In this document: positions 36,333 to 45,258 of the stretch, piece after piece
Numbering within the stretch: position 1 is the first letter of the stretch
How the letters are laid out: every line of letters begins with the position of its first letter
The notes under the pieces: generated by a model
Seen by the model: only the letters and a program-made list of their open reading frames with translations
Database searches by the model: none
Told to the model about the DNA's origin: nothing
Source of the DNA: Cochleicola gelatinilyticus
GTDB taxonomy: Bacteria > Bacteroidota > Bacteroidia > Flavobacteriales > Flavobacteriaceae
NCBI RefSeq assembly: GCF_001637325.1
Contig: NZ_LRXL01000037.1
Coordinates: 310,001-374,000 of the forward strand
Direction: 5' to 3'
Length of the DNA: 64,000 bases
Made by a program: the position numbers and the translations under genes

Positions 36333-36971
36333 TCAAGTCTTAAATATTGGAATAAACTTTACTTTGTAAATAATTGAGTCTATATACTTTTCAAGATTGT
36401 GTAGATACCTATATCGTAACTCGTTACCAATATTCATTAAACCATGAACATCGTGCACGTATGTGCTAATTTCTCTACCCCCATATTTTGGATGATATTC
36501 GTCGTCATTAAATATGATATGACCAAATTCATGTTTAATTGTATTTTGGAATACATTGGTTTCAAATGAGTTGTAATTTAGGTCGTGATAATCTAGATTA
36601 AGTGTTTTTTTATCAAAATTAATATATGAGTCAAAACGATTAAGTGATTTCGTTTTTATAATTGACGCTGTCCAATGTGGATTACTGGTGACCCATTCAA
36701 TATCAAACTCTAAATTAAACGTAGTCCCATTATAGGAGTAAAATGGGTGGCTCTTTTCTTTAACTGAAACAATCATATCGAATTGATTTCCCCATTGTTG
36801 CCATATAATAGTATCTGCTTTGCGATGCCATTCTTTTTTCTCAGCATAGGTCCATAGCGAAGTTCCAGGTTCATTTTTCCAGATATATTTCCATTTCGAC
36901 CTAACTACGATAGTTTTTCGAGCAGGTTCGATGTAAATATCGAAGAAGTCTGTTTTTTTACTGTAATTCAT
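36333..36971 (-). CDS. Zinc-metallopeptidase T6SS effector, copy 1
   Basis: The product has 212 residues. The zinc motif IKHEFGHIIFNDDEY is near residue 146, with HPKYGG after it and the Met-turn-like GLMNIG, the arrangement of metzincin-type peptidases. The N-terminal part (KWKYIWKNEPGTSLWTYAEK, IIWQQWGNQ) is shared with the copy at 29557. No signal peptide, which is normal for a protein delivered by the T6SS. It lies between the Hcp genes and vgrG1 and is followed by its immunity lipoprotein. It could be carried inside Hcp or on VgrG1. Confidence 0.85.
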   Translation of the reverse strand: MNYSKKTDFFDIYIEPARKTIVVRSKWKYIWKNEPGTSLWTYAEKKEWHRKADTIIWQQWGNQFDMIVSVKEKSHPFYSYNGTTFNLEFDIEWVTSNPHWTASIIKTKSLNRFDSYINFDKKTLNLDYHDLNYNSFETNVFQNTIKHEFGHIIFNDDEYHPKYGGREISTYVHDVHGLMNIGNELRYRYLHNLEKYIDSIIYKVKFIPIFKT

Positions 36972-37063
36972 TTGGGGTGCTAGATAGAGGAATAAAATAT
37001 ACCAATAGAAAACATGCGATTAAATATGATTTAATCGTAATTCTATAAAATAAATTTAACGGT

Positions 37064-37459
37064 TTATACCTTTGAAGGCCAGTCGTTTCTGAACACTGTA
37101 TCTTTAACAGAAACTTCTTTTGCTGATAATAAAATACGGGTTTTTAATGGTTGACTGTCAATTGAATTGAAATCTTCATTGTATTTTAAACAGTATGCAT
37201 CTGAGAATTCTACAGTTTTAAGACTGGACATATGATCTCTTTTGAAAAAAGTAATTTTTCCTTTTTTAGTCATATTTGGGGAAATCATCCATTCTAGAAA
37301 ATCTGTTTTATTGGTAGATTCTATAAGAACACTAATTTGTCCTCCACGAGGTTTTTGAGATGGTCTTCCTGTATAATCTGATCCTTGTTCAAAACCAAAG
37401 GAACATTCCAATACATTCATCTCATCATCATCTATATTGAGTTTAGCTAGAAACGACAT
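37064..37459 (-). CDS. tssD: T6SS tube protein TssD (Hcp), second copy
   Basis: From the ATG at 37459 (MSFLAKLNIDDDEMNVLECS) the product has 131 residues; the longer ORF upstream runs through the terminator and is unlikely. It is a clear paralogue of the Hcp at 37560 (ECSFGFEQGSDYTGRPSQKPRGGQISV). Hcp forms hexameric rings that stack into the inner tube. A terminator lies between the two copies, so this one is expressed by read-through or its own promoter; it sits directly upstream of a metallopeptidase effector and may be specialised for it. Confidence 0.85.
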   Translation of the reverse strand: MSFLAKLNIDDDEMNVLECSFGFEQGSDYTGRPSQKPRGGQISVLIESTNKTDFLEWMISPNMTKKGKITFFKRDHMSSLKTVEFSDAYCLKYNEDFNSIDSQPLKTRILLSAKEVSVKDTVFRNDWPSKV

Positions 37460-37500
37460 AATAAGTAAGAATAAAATTGTTGAAAATAGGTTTGATACTA

Positions 37501-37534
37501 AAAAAGGGAGTGCATAATTGTACACTCCCTTTTA
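37501..37534 (-). terminator. Terminator between the two Hcp genes
   Basis: AAAAGGGAGTG pairs with CACTCCCTTTT around a loop of about 10 bases, with T runs on both sides. It lies 26 bases after the stop of the first Hcp gene on the minus strand and would give a strong, separate Hcp message. Confidence 0.85.
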
Positions 37535-37559
37535 TTAGAATTTATTAAGATGAAGTGTA

Positions 37560-37946
37560 TTACACCCAATCGTTAATATGCTCACCATTACCAATGCTAA
37601 TAGATTTAGCAGAAATAACAAATGACTCAGACATAGGGTTTTTACCTGTAGCATCAAAATTTTCTAGATACTTAACCATGTATCCTTCTGTAAATTTTAA
37701 TTCTTTAGAGGTAGCATCAGTATCTCTTTTAAGGAATACGATAGATCCGTCTCTTCTTTCGAAATTGTTGAACATCCAGTCAGACAAACTAACATCTGCT
37801 GTTGACTCTACAGTTATCTTAATCTTACCACCTCTAGTGATAGAAGAAGGACGTCCTGTAGCGTCTGTTTCTTGGTGTAACTCATAAGAACAACTTAATA
37901 CGTTGTACTCTTTTCCACTTACTTTAAGTTTTGACTTAAATGACAT
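37560..37946 (-). CDS. tssD: T6SS tube protein TssD (Hcp)
   Basis: The product has 128 residues with the Bacteroidota TssD layout: MSFKSKLKVSGKEYNVLSCS, then ATGRPSSITRGGKIKITVES and a C-terminal SISIGNGEHINDWV. It polymerises into the inner tube that is pushed out by sheath contraction. It has a private terminator at 37501, as expected for a protein needed in large amounts. The 320-base region upstream (37947-38274) contains no ORF and must hold its promoter; TA-rich TATATTTT-like tracts are present but no clear match is claimed. Confidence 0.92.
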   Translation of the reverse strand: MSFKSKLKVSGKEYNVLSCSYELHQETDATGRPSSITRGGKIKITVESTADVSLSDWMFNNFERRDGSIVFLKRDTDATSKELKFTEGYMVKYLENFDATGKNPMSESFVISAKSISIGNGEHINDWV

Positions 37947-38274
37947 AATGTAAAAATTTTAATTAATAAAAAATTAGATATATAATAGATATTTATAAAA
38001 ATATATACCGTAAAGTTAAGTAGTTCATTTCTAAAAAACAAATAGAATTTTAGCGGCTAGAAACTTGTAGATCTATTTTTTGTAGTTAAAAGAAATTTTT
38101 ACGCTGATAATCCTATAATTTGCTAACTCTTTCAAAAAAGAAAAATAAAGATTAACATTTTTTTTAGTTTTTATCAATGGTTGATATGTAGTGAATTAGA
38201 GTTTTTTAGGTAAGTTATTTTTAACTTTGAATAAAATAATCACTTTGTATTATATCTATTTTAAACTACTAATT

Positions 38275-38388
38275 ATGATTACTCATAGCTTTTCTAATTG
38301 CGATAGTCTAAATTGCTTAGAAATGTATATGAACGTGAAAGGTGATGATGACAATGACGAGGGATATTCCTTTTATTCTAAAAAATAG
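38275..38388 (+). CDS. Possible small ORF upstream of hcp
   Basis: An ATG-initiated 37-residue frame (MITHSFSNCDSLNCLEMYMN, then an acidic segment GDDDNDEG). It is divergent from hcp and has no known family. Its acidic, Cys-containing content is not random-looking, but there is no further support; it could be a regulatory leader or chance. Confidence 0.3.
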   Translation: MITHSFSNCDSLNCLEMYMNVKGDDDNDEGYSFYSKK

Positions 38389-38481
38389 AGAATCAAAATA
38401 GTACATATGAGATTCTTCAGAATACGTTTTAAACTAGGTATTACAAAAAGAGTATATCAGTAAAACTAGTTAAAGAATGTA

Positions 38482-38682
38482 TTGTTCAAAAAAATTATAA
38501 ACGATTTACCATCTATTAGTGGAGAGACTTTTGAATTTTTATATATAAATGGTTTTAAACAAAGTCAAGTTTCAAAAATTCTAAGCACATGTCTTGAAAA
38601 TGTAAAAGTGAGATTAAAAAGAGCTAAAGATGCTTTGAAAATGAGATTTAGTGAACGTTATAAAACGAATTTGATCAAATAG
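38482..38682 (+). pseudogene. Sigma-70 region-4 remnant (ECF type)
   Basis: The 66-residue frame begins with a non-ATG codon and reads like the region-4 helix-turn-helix of an ECF sigma factor (FEFLYINGFKQSQVSKILST, then VKVRLKRAKDALKMRF). No region 2 lies upstream, so this cannot be a working sigma factor. It is probably the leftover end of a sigma gene, with the small ORF at 38275 and the flanking AT-rich DNA marking an old rearrangement next to hcp. Confidence 0.55.
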
Positions 38683-38849
38683 AAGGCTTTCTGGGGAAGA
38701 AGATAGCATTATATGTGATTTTTTATAATGCTGCAGTAGTAGCCAGTTGAGAAAATTAGAGAAATGAGGTGCTAATATGCGCCAGTGTATAAGTAAAACT
38801 TAAATTTTAATTTAACAGCCTATTGATAAGTTGTAATAGGTAAAGCGAA

Positions 38850-39725
38850 TTAATCGATTATTCGTTGACATACAATTACATTATCTTCTCTAATATTATT
38901 TCCCGCAATTGTCTTTGCAAAATTAATATGACGTATCCCGCTCCACCACTTAGGCTTTACATAGAATATCCAGCCTTGAGGTTGTTGTGAGTTCGCATCG
39001 AGAAACGCTATTTTGCTTTCAGGATGTCTTTCATTATAATCATTAATGAAGAAATAAAAGAGTTTTCCAAACTCCATTGCTTCTGGAGCTTTCACTCTAA
39101 AATTAGTAATGTCACTTAACTCTTCTTTCTTTTGAAACTCGAAACTTATCACCAAAGGGTTTTCTAATTCTTTACTAGTTGGATCTTTAATGTTTTCATT
39201 TAGCGGATATAGCCATTTTTTGTAAACAGGAATAGGAATTAAGGTAGCAAATTCATAAAATTTATATACCATAATAGGAATGATGAAACAAAATCCTGCA
39301 GCTAAAAAAGTAAAACTCAGCAAAGGTCGAAAGTATCCTACTACATTAAAAAATGCAAATAGGCCGATACAAGCAAAAGCTATCGTAAATAGAAATTCAG
39401 AAAAATAATCTGATTTCTTTTTTGAAAGATCCTCGAAATATTTACGCATTATGTAAATGTGTAGTATCCCTAAGAGAAGAAAAATAAATTGAAACCCAAA
39501 AAAACTATTTAAAGGAGTGTCATTAAGTACTTTGCTTGAACTTAGTAGACCGGTTAAGGCAAATGTTAATAGAATAAATAAAACGTACAAGATTGCCCGT
39601 TTCTTATTTTTAGTGAACATCTTTCTAATAGATGTCATTAAAAGCATCAGAATCGATCCAACGACCAGAAACAAAATACTAAGTTTAAGAATATTACCGT
39701 TTGTTAAGTTTGTTATTGACCCCAT
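38850..39725 (-). CDS. tssN: T6SSiii membrane protein TssN
   Basis: The product has 291 residues. The N-terminal half contains about five membrane helices (ILKLSILFLVVGSILMLL and following), and the C-terminal half (from about residue 180) is soluble, with FRVKAPEAMEFGKLFYFFIN and KPKWWSGIRHINFAK. This layout and its place next to tssG match TssN, one of the T6SSiii-specific components thought to replace the TssJLM membrane complex. It ends the minus-strand operon of C40 peptidase, tssG, tssN; tssG ends 6 bases upstream. Confidence 0.75.
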   Translation of the reverse strand: MGSITNLTNGNILKLSILFLVVGSILMLLMTSIRKMFTKNKKRAILYVLFILLTFALTGLLSSSKVLNDTPLNSFFGFQFIFLLLGILHIYIMRKYFEDLSKKKSDYFSEFLFTIAFACIGLFAFFNVVGYFRPLLSFTFLAAGFCFIIPIMVYKFYEFATLIPIPVYKKWLYPLNENIKDPTSKELENPLVISFEFQKKEELSDITNFRVKAPEAMEFGKLFYFFINDYNERHPESKIAFLDANSQQPQGWIFYVKPKWWSGIRHINFAKTIAGNNIREDNVIVCQRIID

Positions 39726-39731
39726 TATTTG

Positions 39732-40649
39732 TCAAATTCGTGTTGAAATTCCCATTAGCGGTTCATTATCAACATCAATTAAAAATCCATTTTTATTTAT
39801 AGCTTTAAAGGAAGTTTTAACTTTGAACTCTAAAGGTATAAAAAAGTCGTAAAAAATTTCAATAAATTTTAAAACACCATTTTTTTCTATATACGCAGGA
39901 ATTTTTTCGTTGTCTATTGGTCCAATTTCTGCTTCAATTACCGGTTGTAAAACTTCAGTTTGTTCACTATGAAGAATCATATTGACACCTAAGTTAGGGG
40001 ATTCGGTTTTAAAGCGTTCTTCTTTTTCAAAAATATTTTCATATGTTTTTTTAAAAACAACTTTTTCATTTAGTATTCTTTCCAGACACAGCTTTGTTAA
40101 CTCCAAATCTCCTGCAATTTGGTAACTGTAAGGTAAAAGCTTAACGAGTTTAAGAAGGTATTCTCGAGGAATATTTTTATCAATCTTCCAAAAATTGATA
40201 AGAAAATCTTCTTTTAATGTATAAAAATCATTAAGAAGGCTTCTTTCATTCTTTTCTATTTGAAGCCGTTGAAAAAACAATTCATTTTCAATCGGGGAGA
40301 AGAGCGATCTAGCTTCTTTCTCTTGATCTTTATAAAGTTTTCTTTTACCTGCAAATGATGTCGCTTTTTTATTAAGTGATTCACTATGAAAAAGACCTTC
40401 TGGTAGTAGATCGTATAATCCATTACGCGAAAGGTTCAATCTTAGTTTTCGACTTTCATTATCTATATTTTCAATGCCGATAATGTCACGACGATACGGT
40501 CTATTAAACGTGCTATTATTATTTATAAGAACATCTTCAATAGAAAGTTGGGTTTTCTCTTGAAGTTCGGCAACAATAATTTCCGCTTTCAGGTTTTGAA
40601 AGACGGAAAGTAACTCCGAATAAACTTTTTCAAAATCATCTTCATTCAT
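39732..40649 (-). CDS. tssG: T6SS baseplate subunit TssG
   Basis: The product has 305 residues. The segment NRPYRRDIIGI, then NLSRNGLYDLLPEGLFHSES, is typical of TssG, which pairs with TssF in the baseplate wedge. Later parts (SLFSPIENELFFQRLQIEK, KLVKLLPYSYQIAGDLELTK) continue the family pattern. The gene starts 22 bases after the C40 peptidase and precedes tssN. It is separated from tssE and tssF, which are on the other strand. Confidence 0.85.
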   Translation of the reverse strand: MNEDDFEKVYSELLSVFQNLKAEIIVAELQEKTQLSIEDVLINNNSTFNRPYRRDIIGIENIDNESRKLRLNLSRNGLYDLLPEGLFHSESLNKKATSFAGKRKLYKDQEKEARSLFSPIENELFFQRLQIEKNERSLLNDFYTLKEDFLINFWKIDKNIPREYLLKLVKLLPYSYQIAGDLELTKLCLERILNEKVVFKKTYENIFEKEERFKTESPNLGVNMILHSEQTEVLQPVIEAEIGPIDNEKIPAYIEKNGVLKFIEIFYDFFIPLEFKVKTSFKAINKNGFLIDVDNEPLMGISTRI

Positions 40650-40670
40650 TCTCTTTAGATGTTCAGAATG

Positions 40671-41666
40671 CTATTCATTATTTATTCTTTTTCCACCAGC
40701 TAAGAATCTATTTGCCCAATTCGAGTCTGTAAGATCACTTATTTTTACACCACTACTACCAGATTTTCCAATGCGAGCGGTAGCGTGAACGAATTTATTA
40801 TTTCTTAAATAAACCCCTACATGATTTACTGATTCACGATTTTTACCGAAAAAAATAAGATCTCCTTCTTCTAAAAATTGTCTTCCTGTAAACTCATCGG
40901 TATATTTTGAATTGAACTGTTTTTGAGCGGTACGCTCTATATATAGATCATATACTTTTGTGAAAAGTCTTTGGGTAAACGAAGAGCAATCTATCCCTTC
41001 CTTGTTCGCACCACCCATAACGTATGGGGTTCCAGTCCAATCTTCAATAAATTTATATAATTCAATATTTATAATGCTTGAAGGTTCTACTCCTAAAATT
41101 GCAGCATATTTAACTTGTACTGGATCAACATCTGGTACGATTGGGATTTCTTGAACAGAAGTGTTTTCAATAGGATCGTACGAAATAACAACGTCACCAC
41201 TTTTGTTTTCCAGCTTTTTTCTTTCTTTCGCAAGTCTCTTTAGTTCGTCTTCTTTTTCTTTACGAACATTTTCAATCATTTCTTCACGCTCTTTAGCTAA
41301 TTTTTTAGCTTCTTTTTCGCGTTCTTTCTTAAGTTTTCTACGACGTTTACTTTCTTCTCTTGTGACTTCTAGCTCAATTTTGTCAGTGACAATTCGTTTC
41401 CCGCTTTCTACAGTAATTATAAAATACTTTGTTTCATATCCTTCCTTAGACACGGTAACAATTTGCTCTCCTACTGGGATGTCTTCGAAAAAAGAAAATT
41501 CTCCAACTTCATTTGTTTTTTGTGCAAGAGCTGTTCCTTCAATTACGACTATTGCATTCATAATTTCCACGGTGGTCTCTTCTTCTAATACAACCCCTGT
41601 GAAATTCTGAGATATAGCCAAAAAAGGAGTAAAGATAAAAAGTAAAATATTGAAGAGGAATTTCAT
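40671..41666 (-). CDS. Exported C40 (NlpC/P60) peptidase with N-terminal CarboxypepD_reg domain
   Basis: The product has 331 residues. A signal peptide (MKFLFNILLFIFTPFLAISQ) is followed by a CarboxypepD_reg-like beta domain (about residues 22-95), a highly charged coiled coil (about 97-160) and a C-terminal NlpC/P60 domain: Cys in GIDCSSFTQRL (near residue 227) and His in VNHVGVYL (near 282). This family cuts peptidoglycan peptides. It is the first gene of the tssG-tssN operon, so it probably opens the cell wall for assembly of the secretion apparatus. It is not a standard T6SSiii component. Confidence 0.85.
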   Translation of the reverse strand: MKFLFNILLFIFTPFLAISQNFTGVVLEEETTVEIMNAIVVIEGTALAQKTNEVGEFSFFEDIPVGEQIVTVSKEGYETKYFIITVESGKRIVTDKIELEVTREESKRRRKLKKEREKEAKKLAKEREEMIENVRKEKEDELKRLAKERKKLENKSGDVVISYDPIENTSVQEIPIVPDVDPVQVKYAAILGVEPSSIINIELYKFIEDWTGTPYVMGGANKEGIDCSSFTQRLFTKVYDLYIERTAQKQFNSKYTDEFTGRQFLEEGDLIFFGKNRESVNHVGVYLRNNKFVHATARIGKSGSSGVKISDLTDSNWANRFLAGGKRINNE

Positions 41667-41914
41667 AACATAAATGGGTTTTACTACAAATCTAAGAAAA
41701 TTTTTCTTTCAAAGTAACTAAATAAGGAGGCCAAAAAAACATTAAATTTTAATATCCGATAAATAATTCGTTATAATGCAAAATAAATCTACAAAGGGGC
41801 TTTCAAATAAAACTGTTAAGCTATTTTTTATATGTAATTTGCAAATGGAAATATAAATTAAATTAAATCAAATTATAGTAAAGGGCTTAATTTTTCTAAA
41901 ATTGCAGTTTTATT

Positions 41915-42346
41915 ATGAGTAAAAAATACTATTCACTGCCTTTAAAAGCGAGCGACTTTATCTCTAATAAAGAGCATAAAACATGTAATATTAACGAGTC
42001 TATAGCACACCATATTCATCTTATCACAACGTCATATTTTGGAGAATGTACTTTCGATGATACCTTTGGATGTAGCATTTGGGAAATTGATTTTGATAAT
42101 TTAAAAACTACGAATAAATTAAGGGGGTTAATCAAAGAATCTTTAGTAGATTCTCTAGTGCGACATGAACGCAGATTGGCAAAGATTCAAGTAAAAGTTA
42201 GTATTAAACAGGAAGAGATTTTTATTCGAAAAGGGGATAATATCATAAAAAAAAGAGTTGATATTAATGTTATAGGTAAAGTAAAAAAAACTAATGAAGA
42301 TTTTTCTTATGTTGAATACTTCTACATTGGGCCATTATCGTATTAA
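41915..42346 (+). CDS. tssE: T6SS baseplate subunit TssE (gp25-like)
   Basis: The product has 143 residues of the gp25/GPW family. The central part TSYFGECTFDDTFGCSIWEIDF corresponds to the EPR-containing loop of the family, and the end (RLAKIQVKVSIKQEE) gives the conserved beta strands. TssE links the baseplate to the sheath. It opens the plus-strand operon tssE-tssF-tssP-tssK-tssO, divergent from the C40-peptidase operon; the promoter region for both is 41667-41914. Confidence 0.85.
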   Translation: MSKKYYSLPLKASDFISNKEHKTCNINESIAHHIHLITTSYFGECTFDDTFGCSIWEIDFDNLKTTNKLRGLIKESLVDSLVRHERRLAKIQVKVSIKQEEIFIRKGDNIIKKRVDINVIGKVKKTNEDFSYVEYFYIGPLSY

Positions 42347-42351
42347 AATTT

Positions 42352-44190
42352 ATGAAACAAGAAAGTAAAGAGCATATTAAAAATAGGATGATTAAGAAAG
42401 CAGCGTCTTTATGGGGCGTCGCTCCCAATGAGATAGAAATGTCTTTTGATCCTATTGTATCCTTGCTTATCTCTGCATGCGCCTCAGAAATCGAAAAAAT
42501 TTCGGGTGATATAAGTGAATCACAAATGAGAGTTACAGAAAAGCTTATTCAGCTTATGACTCCAGAAACGGTCTACGGACCAAAACCTGCACATGCAATT
42601 TTATATACAGAACCCTCAACACAAACTACCAAGATTAAACCGGAATATTTATTCTATTTTAAAAAGAAAGTAACCTTTAAAAATACTTCGGTAAAATTTA
42701 AAAATTTATACTTTTCTCCTTCACAAGAGTTTAAATTAGTAGACGCTAAGGTGACGCATCTAGCGACGGGTAATATGATTTCTAGTATTAATGCTCAAAA
42801 GCAAACAGAGGTTTTATATCGAGATTCAAAAAAATCGATTTTGCCAGATGCGACGCTTTATTTAGGTGTTTCAAGCAAAACGACCGATCTATCTATGGAA
42901 GATGTTTCGGTATATTTTGAATTACGTGATGTTGAAGATCGTGAACTATTTTATCACCACCTACGTAATGCTATTTGGTTTGCTGGGGAGACTCCTTTAG
43001 ATACTGTACCCGGATTTTATAATAAAAATGAAGAACGACGTCTAGATCTTGATGCTATTTTTGAAGATATTTCAAACAAAACAAATAATATTTCTAAGCA
43101 AACAAACAACAACTATAAAAAGCATTACGTCACATTAAAATCTAAAGAGGCAGCTTCAATACCAGCCAATACATCGTATGCAGAATTAGATTCGTGGATT
43201 CAAGAAAAGAAAATTAAAATTGAAGATAACATATGTTGGATTAAAGTAGTTTTTCCGACGATTATAAATAATTCTTCTTTAGAAAATATTTTTTGTTCCT
43301 TAAATACATTTCCGGCTATCAATAGAGAATTGAATGAGTTTTCATATCAAATGAAACAGTATATCCATATTGTTCCTGTAAAAACAGAAGATTTATTTCT
43401 AGATATGAAAACTATAGAGAATACCGATGGAAAAAAGTATCGCGTTCGGAGTAAGAACAATTTAAGTGAAGAAAAAGGCTCATTCGTAATACGTAATAAT
43501 AATATTGGAAAACTAGACCATCGAAAAGCAAGGGAGTATCTTGTAAACCTTATAGAATTACTTAAGGATGAAAGCGCTTCATTTTCGTTTTTTAATAACG
43601 ATTTTCTTCAAAGTAATTTAAAAGGTCTTAATCAATTAATATCTTTATTAGAGAAAAAGGTTTCTGAAACTTCAACCCAAGTAACCGAGACTAATTATGT
43701 TGTGTTAAAGCCTTTCAAAAAGAAAGAACATTTGCTTTTGGAATATTGGACGACTAACGGAAGCTTAGCAAATGGAATTAAATCTGGAAGTCCTTTAGAA
43801 ATTTATAAAGGAATCGATATTAAACAAAAAAGCAGCTTATTAATCACTCCTAGCTATGGGGGAAAAGATGAGTTAAGCATGGAGGAGCGATTAAATTCTT
43901 ATCGACGTTCTATACTATCTAGAGATCGAATAGTAACTAAAGAAGATGTGAAAGCAATATGTTATGAAATGTACGGAGATAAAATCACTTCTGTACAAGT
44001 TCAAAAAGGATTTACGAAAGCTATTGGTCTTACAAAAGGAATGATTCAATGTATAGAAATAATCTTACAGCCTAACGCATCGAATGTTACTACTACCGAA
44101 GAATGGGGAGCTATTCAAGCCAATTTATTGCTATATTTAGAAAATAACTCTATTAATGTATTCCCATATAAAATAAAAATATTAAATTAA
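42352..44190 (+). CDS. tssF: T6SS baseplate subunit TssF
   Basis: The product has 612 residues. It starts with a helical segment (MIKKAASLWGVAPNEIEMSF) and continues with the LIQLMTPETVYGPKPAHAIL segment characteristic of TssF, then a long beta-rich body and a C-terminal domain of the gpJ/gp6 type (MEERLNSYRRSILSRDRIVT). TssF forms the wedge with TssG around the VgrG hub. It follows tssE by 5 bases. Confidence 0.88.
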   Translation: MKQESKEHIKNRMIKKAASLWGVAPNEIEMSFDPIVSLLISACASEIEKISGDISESQMRVTEKLIQLMTPETVYGPKPAHAILYTEPSTQTTKIKPEYLFYFKKKVTFKNTSVKFKNLYFSPSQEFKLVDAKVTHLATGNMISSINAQKQTEVLYRDSKKSILPDATLYLGVSSKTTDLSMEDVSVYFELRDVEDRELFYHHLRNAIWFAGETPLDTVPGFYNKNEERRLDLDAIFEDISNKTNNISKQTNNNYKKHYVTLKSKEAASIPANTSYAELDSWIQEKKIKIEDNICWIKVVFPTIINNSSLENIFCSLNTFPAINRELNEFSYQMKQYIHIVPVKTEDLFLDMKTIENTDGKKYRVRSKNNLSEEKGSFVIRNNNIGKLDHRKAREYLVNLIELLKDESASFSFFNNDFLQSNLKGLNQLISLLEKKVSETSTQVTETNYVVLKPFKKKEHLLLEYWTTNGSLANGIKSGSPLEIYKGIDIKQKSSLLITPSYGGKDELSMEERLNSYRRSILSRDRIVTKEDVKAICYEMYGDKITSVQVQKGFTKAIGLTKGMIQCIEIILQPNASNVTTTEEWGAIQANLLLYLENNSINVFPYKIKILN

Positions 44191-44242
44191 AAGGTTAAAT
44201 AATTACCTTTAAATAGAACGTATCATATTAAAAAAGTGACAA

Positions 44243-45247
44243 ATGGAAAAGAAAGCAAAAATGACACAACACATTGATAAGAATGTGATCTATTTATTTT
44301 TAGCCGCATTCTTAATCTCAGCGAGTACTTTGGCATATCGTTATATTAAGATGGCTCCATGCGATGAAGTTGTATTTACATCTGTAGCAAAAGAGTATAG
44401 AGCTGGGGAACTTATTAAATTTATAGATAAAACTGAAGGAGCTAAATTTTGGGAATGGAAGTTTGATGATAGTACCAGAGTATCGACCGAAAAAGAACCG
44501 TTGCATATTTTTAAAGAACCAGGCGAGTATACGGTCACTTTAATGGTAAACGACCTTTGTATTAAAAAAGAAGTTATTACTATTAAGGAAAAGAAAGAAG
44601 TTATCGACCCTTCAAAATTACCCGTATTCGAAGTGCCTAATAGCATAGTGCTTGGAGAACCTTTAAAAGTCATAGACAAGACCAATAATGCTTCTACATG
44701 GGAATGGCGTTTTGGAGAAACAGTAAGAGTAGATGCCGATACAAAACAAGCAGAATATATTTATAAAGAGCCAGGCTTAAAAACTATTTCTTTGGTAGTA
44801 AACGGAGATTTAAAACATATAACAAGAAAAAAGATAAATGTACTACCTATTGAATCTGATGAGGAACCTATAACACAAATTTCTATACCAGATAAACCAA
44901 AAGGATGGAGTATCAAGCACAGTCCTTTAGAAAAGAATATTAAAGAAGCTCCATCTACTGTAGAGCCTACAAAACCTAAAACGGTTCCATATATTAGCGA
45001 AAAGGAATTTACGCGTAGAATGATAATGGTTTCAGATGAAGAAATGGATGTAAAACAATTTACAGAGTATTTTTGTGGTGACATTAATAAACCCGTAATC
45101 TCGAATGGGAAAAACACGACATTTTTGGTGCTGTGTGAAAAAATAAGAGGAAGAAAAATTAAAATTAAAAAATTGGACTTATATCGAGATAAAGGATCGA
45201 ATTGTATTAAAAATTTAATTATCGATTACAGAAAAAGTCTCTTTTAA
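44243..45247 (+). CDS. tssP: T6SSiii membrane-complex protein TssP (PKD-containing)
   Basis: The product has 334 residues. A short cytoplasmic tail and one membrane helix (VIYLFLAAFLISASTLAY) precede two PKD-like domains (GAKFWEWKFDDSTRVSTE near residue 70; ASTWEWRFGETVRVDA near 150), a Pro/Lys linker and a C-terminal domain. The fold and its place between tssF and tssK match TssP. Anchored in the inner membrane with a large periplasmic part, it would belong to the T6SSiii trans-envelope complex. An ATG 6 codons downstream is an equally likely start. Confidence 0.75.
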   Translation: MEKKAKMTQHIDKNVIYLFLAAFLISASTLAYRYIKMAPCDEVVFTSVAKEYRAGELIKFIDKTEGAKFWEWKFDDSTRVSTEKEPLHIFKEPGEYTVTLMVNDLCIKKEVITIKEKKEVIDPSKLPVFEVPNSIVLGEPLKVIDKTNNASTWEWRFGETVRVDADTKQAEYIYKEPGLKTISLVVNGDLKHITRKKINVLPIESDEEPITQISIPDKPKGWSIKHSPLEKNIKEAPSTVEPTKPKTVPYISEKEFTRRMIMVSDEEMDVKQFTEYFCGDINKPVISNGKNTTFLVLCEKIRGRKIKIKKLDLYRDKGSNCIKNLIIDYRKSLF

Positions 45248-45258
45248 AATTAGGAAGT

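Noticed and set aside
38482-38682. Functional ECF sigma factor
   Set aside because: Only region 4 is present, and the frame opens with a non-ATG codon and has no region 2 upstream.
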